A stretch of 64,000 nucleotides of DNA from the NCBI GenBank assembly GCA_010093515.1, contig MU001703.1, forward strand, positions 16,533-80,532, in the 5' to 3' direction. Below, piece after piece: positions 54,932-64,000 of this stretch. This stretch comes from Lineolata rhizophorae (taxonomy: Eukaryota; Ascomycota; Dothideomycetes; Lineolatales; Lineolataceae). Under the pieces are notes generated by a model, which saw nothing but the letters and a program-made list of their open reading frames with translations, searched no databases and was not told the origin of the DNA. Each line of letters starts with the position of its first letter. Within the stretch, counting starts at the first letter, position 1. The position numbers were made by a program, and so were the translations under genes.

Positions 54932-57900
54932 GTTGGTAAGCTGTCGCTGTTGTTAACACCGTTGTTCAACTATGCCGATCTAGAATTCGGTGGAGGTATG
55001 GTGGCTGTCGTTGAAAAACCAGTCAGCATGGCGAACGGGCCGACCCAATGCTGGGAAATGAAGCCAGCATTGTTCCTTCTCTCTCGGCAGAGCAAAGTGG
55101 GAAACGACGAAGGACTCACAAAGAAGGCGTGATCGACCGCTACCCACACGCACACAGACACGTTCACCGCCAATGCCTCTCTCTCAATCAGACAAAGGAG
55201 GCACAAGGCCAGCTGGGGTCCGGCGTGTGTATATACGTATGTACGTATATACCTGCGCAACACACACGACGCAGCCCTAAAGACAGGGAAGCAAAAAACA
55301 ACAAAGAAAGAAGCGACCCACAGCACAACAGCAGGGGACGGACCGCACCCTTTTTCAACCGCTCTCCCCTTCCCTCTCCAATCCCAAGCCCCAAGCCCAA
55401 CCCTGCGGCACGCGCGCACGCACGCGGCGGCATCCCGAGCAGCGAGATACATACATAGCTACTAGCCGTAGCTTAGCCCGGCCACCTACCCATGCGCGGG
55501 GGCGCCATTAGCGCCATGGCGAACGAAGCCGTCCCCCAATGCGACAATAAGCCTACATACGGGCTCTCGCAGGCACGCCCGCCCGCCCGCCCGCCCGCCA
55601 GCCTGCAGCGCGGAACGGGATCTTTTTTTTTTCTTTTCCTTTGGGAGCTAGGGCGCAGCCAGGGTAGCTACCTGCATACATACTACATACATACGGTACA
55701 TGATCATGCCAGTCCAATCGAACAAGCCCAAGCGAAATAGCAACACGGGGTCTTGGCCGGGCAAGGGGTGCACACTGGCGCCGGGCCACCTACATGGCCC
55801 GCCTGCCGGGCTAACGTATTCCGTGCGTAGCACTCCGTAGGTAGGCGGCGTCCGCTTCCCCAAACCGCCGCCGAGGACCTCCTCCTCCTGCTCCTCCTCC
55901 CGGCGCAGGTGCGACCGCGCGGCATCACCATACAAGCCGGCCCCTCCATCGCCGCCGGCAGGGTCCGCAGCGCAGCGTCCAGCGCCGGCCGTGTGGGATT
56001 GGTGATCCGGCAGGTATGTATGTAGGTGGCTGGGCCCAGCCGGCCGCCCGGCGCCGGCGCCGGGCGGCCTCCATCCACCTAGGTAGGTAGCTGTCTGGCC
56101 CGGGGAGCGGAAGCTACGCACCGGGGTCGAGGGGCCAAGAGCCGAGGGGGGACCAATCGAGGGTCGCGCGTGCGCCTGGGGCGGCCGGTTCGGAGCGCGA
56201 CCCCACCACCAACGCCGCGCTGCCGCCCCGGAGGGCGCGGAGGCGCCGTGCGGGATCCGCGTCGTCGATGGCTGCTCCGCGCTGGCTGCGAATGTACGCG
56301 GTGCAGGTACGCGTGCGGACCACGGAGAGGGGGTTGGGGTGCGGGGTGTTTTTGGGCTCTGCGTCCAGCTTCTCGTTCTCGAGCGGAGGAAAACAAGAGG
56401 GGACGGAATGGTCCTGCGCGCCATGGCCGCCGGGGTGGGCATCCAAGCCCGGCGACGCGTACGTAGGTATGTAGCACCTGCATAGGTATGACATACGTAT
56501 GTATCCCAATCCGCCCTTCGCGATTGCTCCATCAGCTCGACACCGATCGCTTCTTCCTCGCCGTCCTTCTTTTTCTTCTTCTTCCTGTTTTTCTCTGCGT
56601 CGGACTATCTCTCGCTCTCACTCCCCCAGCCGTGCGGGAGATTGGCAAACCGCCGGGGCGTGGGGAGCTTGGGGGCCGCCTGCGCAAAGAGGAGGGGGGC
56701 TGAGCCCGCCGCCGCCGCCGCCGCCGCCGCGCCGATTGGCGCGATTGGCGGCAGGAATGCGGCCATTGGCGGGTGGTGCGTGCCCGTTGCGTCGCGCAGT
56801 GAGGCAGTGAACTTGCCTGCCTGCCTGCCTGCCATGCACGAGCTGCGGCTGCGCCGTGGCGTCGCGGCCGCCGAGCCAGCGAAGCTGTGGGAGCAGGGCG
56901 GCGATGTGCGCGTGCTGCGATGGATCGATGACGCACGGTGCTGCGCGCGCCGAGATGCGTACGGAGGACGGTGCAGCCCGTTGCGTCGGACCGGGGAGCG
57001 GGCGGGGCGTGGCGCTCGGGGTCAAAGCAGTGGATGTGAGGGAGAGGGAGAGAGAGCCAAGAGGCGCCGGGACCAGACGTTCCGCTTGGGGGCAGGTGGT
57101 CCGTTCTTTTTTGGCTGGTTCTTGTTGGGGCTCGAGGCTTTGATTGCGTTTACTATATTATTTTCGCTCAGGAGAGGTGTGAATCCCAACGGAGTCAAGA
57201 AGGTTTGCCTTTTTTTCCTTTGTTGCCATCTGCAAATGCGCACGTTCCCACCGCCGAGAAATATTTCACGAGGGCCTTCTGCCAGCTCCATTCGCTCCCG
57301 CTCCCAATTCACTTCGCTTCGTCCCGTTCATGTCTGCGCTACTGTACGAGAGCCTCTTCCGAGTGGAGATTGGCCGTGGGCGCTGCACCCCGGGCAAATT
57401 TGCCATATTGCATCGGGCGACAACGGCCCTCGCCGCCCAATCACCGGTTCAATGCACACGGCGCCGCGACGAGGAAATTGAGCTGCGTCGTGGCGGAACC
57501 GCCATCTGAAGCGCCGAGGCAACCCGCGGTGGAAGAGCGGGAGACGGCAAACCGGAGACTCCTGGAGCTAGCGGTCGTGTTGTGCGGCGAAACGGCTTCC
57601 GCGAGCGTCTTGCGCGGTGAAGCCAAGCTCGAGCGAAGACGGCCGGCAAGCAAGTTGAAACATGCAGTTCGGAATGCAGTTCTTGTCTCTGGCCTACATG
57701 CAATGCAGGGTACATATACATCGTCGTCGTCAGCTCGGTCGCCGCTGCGGCTTTTCCAAGCCCGTTGCCTGCGAGTGCTCCGCGCCGCCTGCGCGCTCCG
57801 CAGATAGCGACTCCGCATGTATGTACAGTCCACACGGCTCCGCACCCATGTCAGAGTCTAAACCAGCCACCGGGCAACCTTTTTCCTTTTTTTTTTTTTT

Positions 57901-59994
57901 TCCAAGAGCTCGGGGCCCCGAGCGGGTTGCGACCTGCCAAGGGGCGCGCGCCCTCGGGCCCCCGCCGCGGCCCGGTATGTAGAACGTGCCCGGCGGCTTG
58001 ACGCGCATGGCCAAAGGACGGGAATCCTTGAGGGCAAAAACCCAGGCCCGCGTGCGTCTTTGGACGATCCTTCCCGTGATGCGCGGGCCCAAGCCCTGGC
58101 GCTCGGTGCTGAAGCCGCGCACAACAAACGCGGGCGACTGGGCGGGACATGCCGGCATGCCGGCCGTGACTTTGTCGATCTGCGTTTGCGAGAGCCATCG
58201 CCGGAGAGGGCTAGGTACTTTCGGGGCTGCGGCATGTTATCGAGGAAATCCGCCGGCGAGAAATCGCCGTTGACTTGTCGAGCCCGCCGCTGAGACGAGC
58301 AACTCGAATCCCTTCCGCTCAGTCCCTCCCTTCTTCCTCTTCCCGGACTTTTGCAAGCTACGTAAGCACCTATGTACCCAGCCAGCCTTCCCCGACGACG
58401 TTGCCGGCGCGCACCAAATCGGACAGGATTCAGGATAAGCGCTAGACGCGTGGCTTCCAGCCTGCCACCACGGAGCACGAAAAGGCGCTTCCTCGAGCAC
58501 GTATAGGCAGCACTCGAGGTGAGAAAAGAGCGGGCCACGTCCCGTTCGCCGGACCGGAGTCTCACCCGCGGTGCCCCGCCCCAAGTCTCTTGGGTGCATT
58601 CCGTCATCGTGTGGCAGTGCCGGGCCGGCCCACCCGCGGCCCTGCGTGGCGCCTACATACCCAGCGTACGCGGGCTCAGCCTCCGCCTGCCTGCCAGTCC
58701 ACTCCACGAATGCCAACCCAAGCTGCTGCTCCCCGCACCCCCGCTTGGACCAGACCGGGAAGGAAGGAAGTCGACGATGCGCTGCACGCGGCCGCTGGGA
58801 CGGCTGGCTGATTCGCCCTGTTCACGGGCCGGTGTGGATCACCTTTGCTGAGCATGCTCTGACGAAATCCTTCCGCGGCCGCACATCGAATGAGTTCTTG
58901 TTCCTAGATCAATGACGCGTAAACTCACTGCCGCAGTTTTTGTTCGACTGACGCTTCCAGGTCAGGGCCGTCTAGGATAGATGTTGGCTTGAAACATTAG
59001 CAGCGTTTTGATTTCCGCTCTAGCTACGGGAAATATTCTGGGCCTCGAAAATAACCACCTGGATTTGAAAATATACAGATGGTGGGAACTTCCCAGTGGA
59101 GCTGGGCCCATCGCTTTCAAAATTGTACCCTAGGTTTGTGCCCAGTTAATGCAATTGTTTCTTTCTTATCCAGTACTCAACCCGCGTTCGGAGACTCCAA
59201 TTCAGGATGAAATGGGCCTATCTAGGTATCAGAAAACCTTTCTTTGTCCTATTTGCAGTTTCGAGTAAACAACTTTTGTGTGCACTATCAGTATTATACT
59301 CTGGCAGAAAACAGCATTTTCCTCCATTGGAACACCATTCCCATTGGAAACGTTCAATAAGAAGAGCGACCCGGAGTCTCCGAGAAACATTTCCATCAAC
59401 AAGTGCTATTTTCACAAGGTGCTTCTATTTACAACATGTCCACGATACAGGAGAACCCTGCCTGAGATAACCGTCAGTGTGTTCTACCGTATTATCGCCT
59501 TGGTACTGTTAATCGCGACATTGCGGGTTTCTTAAACAATGACTTGCCGACCATTTCTACCCTTGTAAGCCGTGCTTTCCCCCAACTGCCTACTATTTTC
59601 ATTCTTCTGTGATGAGGAGGCCCAGCGGTCAGATCTCATGTCACTTAGGTGAAGATCATGTGCCCGCCACATTATCAATTCAGAAGAGCATCTTGCGCCT
59701 TCTTCCAGCTAAAGGTGGTAAAATGGCCTTAGATTTTTTAGTGTTCACTGGGCTTGCTAGGGTCATTTTTAGCAACCTTATATTGAAAAAAAGGCAGCAA
59801 AGATTGCACTGACCATAGACAACGATTATTTCTTCTATTGTATTGACATCGGAACGAAGATGAGTCGGACCGATATAATCGCAGAATATCGACTTAGGCA
59901 ACAGAACATTTTAAGCTGAAAGCACGTCCATAAAACAGGCTCTCTACCCTCAATCCACCATCCCATGGACCCCCCCCCCTTCGTACCTGAGCGT
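54932..59994. other. Long intergenic region, no supported gene
   Basis: 5 kb. The first part is the promoter of the arylsulfotransferase gene. From 55200 to 56540 it is dense in TACATAC, GTATGTA and CCTAGGTAGG words, including a perfect inverted repeat (separate entry). Short GC repeats follow: CCCG units at 55577-55600, CGC units around 56705-56730 and GCCT units at 56815-56834. From about 58900 to 59960 it becomes AT-rich. Overlapping open frames on both strands (for example 56642-57481) are composition artefacts as far as I can judge. Confidence 0.4.
55229..55252. repeat. Perfect inverted repeat, 11-base arms with a 2-base spacer
   Basis: GTATATACGTA, then TG, then TACGTATATAC. The arms pair completely. 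It could be a binding site for a dimeric regulator or a hairpin. It lies about 300 bases upstream of the arylsulfotransferase start. Confidence 0.8.
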
Positions 59995-60976
59995 CTACAC
60001 GCGGTAACTCTTCCTACCCCTTAGCAACCAGTCGGAGACGAAGATAAGGACGAGGTAGGAAACGCCCCAGCTAGTGTTGGCGAGGCCCGCGACAAAGGCG
60101 ATGCTGGGCGACGAACCGACGACGAACCGCGCATCCATGCGCCTGTTGGCCACCGCGTGTACCGCGACCAGGACCACAACGAGGGCCGTAAGCATCGCCC
60201 AGACCGACCCGGTAGCCGCGCAGATCAGCACCTTCCCGCACGCGCCGAAGCTTGGAGGCAAAGCCCCCGGCACATCGGTGCTCCCACGAAGCCGCCCCAC
60301 CCCCAGAACGCGAGCCCGTTTGTTCCGAATGCCGGGAGTTCGCAGCCCCGCGTGAACCCTCTCCTCACTCACGTCCGACGACGTCCTGATCGACCGCGTG
60401 ATGCGCAACGACGGGAGACGCCCGCCGAAGCACCACCGCGCCGCGGACAAAACGCCGTCCTCGCTCCTCCGAGCCGGCCGCACGCACCCCGCGCCGCGCC
60501 CGCCGAACCGCGCGCCCCCCCGCGCCCCCGCAGGCAAAAGCGCCTGCTCGCCCGCGCGGAAACCCCACCCGCCGCGAAGCTCCCCGCGCGGCCGCGCGTT
60601 GCGGGAGCGAAGCTCGCGGGCGCGGCGCGCGGCGTTTGGCAGCGCGGCGGACGGGGGCCCGCGCAGGCTGGTGGCGAGGCCGATGGGCGCGGCGGGGAGC
60701 AGGACGGTGCTGTGGACGGGCGGGGCGGAGCCGCGCGAGCTGATGCCCGTGGGGGCGGCGGCGCCGGGGCCGGCTGCGAGGTGGGCGGGGAAGGGCCGGC
60801 GCTTGGTGCGGGAGAGCGCGGGGCTGGCGGGTCGGGGGCTGCTCGTGGCTCGTGGCGGCTGGGCGGCGGGCGTTGGTGTTCTGGTTAGAGGAGCGGGGGC
60901 TGGGCGGGGACGGCTCGGTGTTGATGGCGTGGTTGGTTGTCGGTTTGGTGGCCCCGGGGGCTGGTTCTGAGGCCAT
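59995..60976 (-). CDS. Unidentified membrane protein candidate, exon structure unresolved
   Basis: I do not recognise this. On the minus strand the last part, ending at the stop at 59995, encodes two hydrophobic segments: VWAMLTALVVVLVAVHAVA and, after a short polar loop, VGSSPSIAFVAGLANTSWGVSYLVLIF. A basic C-terminus follows (WLLRGRKSYRV). Upstream, a GC-rich frame includes SEDGVLSAARWCFGG followed by RLPSLRITRSIRTSSDV, ending at a GTGAGT that could be a donor at about 60370. The first ATG of the region (60976, MASEPAPGATKPTTN) is in another frame. Between 60240 and 60370 a third frame (LPAFGTNGLAFWGWGGFVG) also looks membrane-like. At least one intron or frame change is needed. It could be a small multi-pass membrane protein, but the model is weak. 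Confidence 0.3.
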
Positions 60977-63037
60977 GGGGCTGGGAGGGGATGGGGGGAC
61001 GGAATGCGGTTAAGTGAACTGGGGAGGGGTTGGGCGAGGGGGAGGAGGATCGAAAGAGTTGGGAGAAATCAGGAACTGTGAGGATATGAGGAGAAGGGAA
61101 TTGAGTGGAGTGCTAGGAGGTGAGGCCCTTCCATGGTCGGGCTGACTGTTCCAGGGCCAGGTGTCTACATCAAGAACAGAGAACTTAGTGAAAGCACGCG
61201 GGAAGTTCCACGGCACTTGGCACCAGCGAATCGCGAAAGCTAGCACCGCCCTAGGAGCTTGGTTCCTGGCGCAGCATGACAAGATGGGCTGTCTATCTCT
61301 GGAACCATCGCGTAGCACGTGCCGAAGGGACGTTGGCCGTGGCTCTGGTCGTCAGTGACGATCCGCAGCACATTCCCGCATCGCCACAAAACCCACGGAG
61401 GTCGTTCATGACAGCGATGCAGATGCAATCAGCGTCAATGAGACGCTTTGCCCTTTCGTGCCCTCACAAAAAGGGGCCCGAGGCCACCTCCCTCGTCGTC
61501 GCGGGGCCCACCCTGCTGCTCGGCATATACCGGTTCTACCCTGCCGTCGTGTCTTCACTCCCCAAGGGCGCGCCTACGCGCCGCTCTTCGTGTTTCTTGG
61601 CCCTAGGTATCAACCCCGTTCTCTAGCGCTAGAAGGAGAGTGCCGCAATTCACGAGCTGCACACAATGTTTACAATGATTCAGAGGATCCTATGTATCCT
61701 TGTGACTCAGATAGCTTGTTGATGTTGCTCGAGGTGCATTGAAGAAGTGAAGCTAGAGTTAGCTCTACATGTTCGTTTCAAAGTTGAGTTCTATTTGGAG
61801 CTTTGTGTTACCATTTAAAGTCTAAGCTAGCCTCGGACACTATGTAATATACCACAGGTTAGTGATACTATTCAAATAAAAGAATATGCGAAAAGAAGAT
61901 TAGAAGAAAGACGCATTGCCATAACTAGAAATCTATACGGAATTCACCCGGAAAGTTATTTCCTATGCCTATAGCGCTATACCTAAAATACCCTTAAGTA
62001 CAACTCCAATTCCTAGGGGGCTTTTGGCTAGGAAAGGCAGCGGTAGCCAGCATAGATGTAGCCCGTACGTTCGGTGAATGAGTAGATTTGGAACTCTATA
62101 ATGAGGGCTCACGTCAGCGAAGGCTAGCCAGCAAGCAGAAGCAAAGAGCAGCGCAGCAGCAACACTCAAGTATAATGGAGGCAACCAGTGGTGATGTTGC
62201 GGTGGAGGGTGAGCGGGGAGCACGACGGCGCCTGTGATAGTGTGGTGTTTGAAAGAGCAAAGTAGTACACTACAGCATGTTTCGAACAGGGATTGAAAGG
62301 ACCACTGAATGCATAGGAGCATTGCATTTCAAATATGTAAGAGCCGAGATATAGATCTTGCAAATTACGAATTCATCAGAACCATTCGACCGCCATAGAC
62401 TTATCACTGTTGGCGAATCCGCCAACCCTTTCCCTTCAAAAGATTGAAATAATAAGTGCAATCACGTCAACTCAAGCCTCATACCGTTGGCTCATATCTC
62501 AAATAGACAAACCTCAATTTCATTATAGCTATACCACGATTCATTCTAAGAAACAACCTATCCGCTACGCCTGAGTACCATCAACCCCTCCCCTTCCCGC
62601 CTCCTCCTACTTCGTGCCATGTCTCCTCTTGTACTTCCTAGGGTCTATGCCAAATCAGCAAAAGTGCAATACCATCTTAACCGCGTCATAGGCGCAGGGA
62701 AGCATCCACATCCATGAACATGCAAAGGAGTGGCGTTGAAAACAAAGGCTCCCACGCACGAAACCCTGCCATCATGCTAAGAAACCGAATGCTCGAGCCC
62801 AAACCCACACAGGCGAAAACGAACCCGAATGCAGGAAGGCAAAAAAAAACTAGCACCCAGGGGGCGGATTGGCAGGACAGATACGTACCCTTCCTCGACA
62901 TGCGGACCTTGTCACGAGTGCCTAGGCAGCGAAGCAAAAACCCGTCAGCGATCCCCCCATCATAGCAGTCAAAGAACAACAAAAGCCCGAAGAAGACAAA
63001 AAAAACAAAGAAAAGGTAGATATCCCTCGGAATCACG
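60977..63037. other. Intergenic region, mostly AT-rich, no gene seen
   Basis: About 2 kb. The part from 61640 to 62680 is AT-rich and shows only short frames without protein-like features. No repeat or RNA gene could be assigned. Confidence 0.35.
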
Positions 63038-63946
63038 CTAGAGACGCGGCATCCGCACGTCCCCGAAGACCGTGACTTCCGCACCCCCCTTTCTCATCTC
63101 CCCCCACAGCAAAACCGCGCAAGCGACGCCCCGGACCAAAATTCCAAACGACGCCGCTCTCCAGCGGACATATTCCCAACCCAAGCGGGCCCCAGACGAC
63201 GCGACGCCGCACGGCTCCAACCGCATCTCGAGGTCCACTCGGAATCCGGCGCCGGAACCCGGTCCAAGGGGAAGGGCAAAAGGAAAGCCACGAGACCTGG
63301 CTCTTCCCAGGCGTCGCATATCCGGAAAGGGAAACCACCACCGTCGCGCACGGGGTCCCTCTCCGCCGCGTCGAACTCGACCAACCCCCCTCTGGGCGCA
63401 TCGTCTCAAGGAAGGTACCCTCACCGTACCAATTCTCACGACTCCCCTCCCGCATACCTCACTCAAAACGCATCCATCATACTCGCGCCCTCGAACACCC
63501 CCCCATCCCGCCCCCCCTAAACCCCGCCCTCTGCCCTCCGCCCTCCGTGTGCACGATGACGATCCGCCTCGCTCAGCCGGATCAGCGTCCGTCCGCTCGT
63601 GCCCGGCGAGCCGGAAACGATCAGCGCCTGGGCGCCGCGGAACGGCCGAGGAGCGGCGGCTGCGCGCATGATGGGTTCCGTCATAGCGACCGGACGGATC
63701 GAGGGGCGGGACCGGGGAGACTAGGAGGAACAGGGGGAGTTCCCCGAAAAAGGGAGAGAGGGGATGGTTGGTGCAGGTAGAAGGGAGTTGAAGTGAGTGA
63801 ATGAGTGAGCGAGTGAAGTGAGCGCGGCAGTGATAGGGAGCTGTGCGGCCGTACCGTGCTGCGTGCTGCACCACGTTAATCCCCCATATCCATGCATCCG
63901 ATGGATGATGCCGTTTGGGTCGTCGAAATTCAGCCGCATGCTCCAC
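63038..63946 (-). CDS. Weak ORF of 302 codons, possibly part of an unknown gene
   Basis: An open frame on the minus strand with high Arg/Gly content. Other frames of the same strand are also open in parts: one starting at about 63690 (MTEPIMRAAAAPRPFRG, then ALIVSGSPGTSGRTLIRLSEAD) and one at 63384-63094 containing GGGFPFRICDAWEEPG and LVAFLLPFPLDRVPAP. The second and third look more protein-like than the 302-codon frame. A spliced gene using them is possible but cannot be built from signals I trust. There is no recognised family. It runs close to the window edge. Confidence 0.2.
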   Translation of the reverse strand: MEHAAEFRRPKRHHPSDAWIWGINVVQHAARYGRTAPYHCRAHFTRSLIHSLQLPSTCTNHPLSPFFGELPLFLLVSPVPPLDPSGRYDGTHHARSRRSSAVPRRPGADRFRLAGHERTDADPAERGGSSSCTRRAEGRGRGLGGAGWGGVRGREYDGCVLSEVCGRGVVRIGTVRVPSLRRCAQRGVGRVRRGGEGPRARRWWFPFPDMRRLGRARSRGFPFALPLGPGSGAGFRVDLEMRLEPCGVASSGARLGWEYVRWRAASFGILVRGVACAVLLWGEMRKGGAEVTVFGDVRMPRL

Positions 63947-64000
63947 CCCTCGCCTAGGTAGATTTTCTCTCGACTAGCCTGCAGGTCGTGACAGGAGAAC

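Noticed and set aside
56642-57481. Plus-strand frame of 279 codons
   Set aside because: It begins in CGC and GCCT microsatellites, is rich in Arg/Ala/Gly, and is matched by similar frames on the other strand.
1-64000. Transposons, LTR elements, CRISPR arrays, tRNAs and secondary-metabolite core genes
   Set aside because: I looked for terminal repeats, transposase or polymerase motifs, tRNA B boxes with matching stems, spaced repeats and synthase domains, and found nothing I could support.

Overview
The window looks like nuclear DNA of a filamentous ascomycete (Pezizomycotina, probably a sordariomycete). The coding exons are GC-rich. Introns are short, mostly 50-125 nt, with GTANGT/GTGAGT donors, CTAAC/CTGAC-like branch sites and CAG/TAG acceptors. 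Several genes have clear filamentous-fungal orthologues: a Zn2Cys6 factor, a copper-fist factor, a long NOT4, ATG13, a GPI-anchored arylsulfotransferase and a GH6 cellulase. Proteins carry long Ala/Gly/Ser/Gln/Asp low-complexity tracts and are longer than I remember their families being. One assembly gap of 545 N lies at 52254-52798.

Layout, left to right. 1-1.9 kb: AT-rich sequence, then a probably damaged Hsp70-like ATPase gene. 2.1-2.9 kb: a DUF1349 protein (minus). 3.8-8.3 kb: a divergent pair, the 30-kDa complex I subunit (minus) and the RING/RRM/C3H ubiquitin ligase NOT4 (plus). 9.4-12.8 kb: a long low-complexity ORF that is more likely the C-terminal half of NOT4 than a separate gene. 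14.6-19.9 kb: an IBtk-type ankyrin/RCC1/BTB protein (minus). 22.7-29.1 kb: RSC9 (minus) and a REC114-like meiotic gene (plus), head to head. 32.3-33.6 kb: a six-exon Zn2Cys6 factor (minus). 36.9-38.9 kb: a copper-fist factor (plus). 41.5-42.8 kb: a secreted GH6 cellobiohydrolase (plus), convergent with ATG13 (44.2-48.3 kb, minus). 52.9-54.9 kb: a GPI-anchored arylsulfotransferase (minus). 60-61 kb and 63-64 kb: two weakly supported candidate genes.

The genes are mostly housekeeping and regulatory: respiration, mRNA turnover/ubiquitination, chromatin remodelling, autophagy, meiosis and metal response, plus secreted degradative enzymes. They do not form one pathway. I saw no biosynthetic cluster, transposon, tRNA or CRISPR array, and no convincing undescribed system. 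The intergenic spacers are long (up to 5 kb). They alternate between AT-rich, featureless DNA and GC-rich DNA with microsatellites, a perfect inverted repeat and recurrent CTACCTA/TAGGTAG motifs. The most useful second looks are the NOT4 joint, the Hsp70-like gene, the in-frame intron of the Zn2Cys6 factor, the REC114-like gene and the unidentified membrane-protein candidate near 60 kb.
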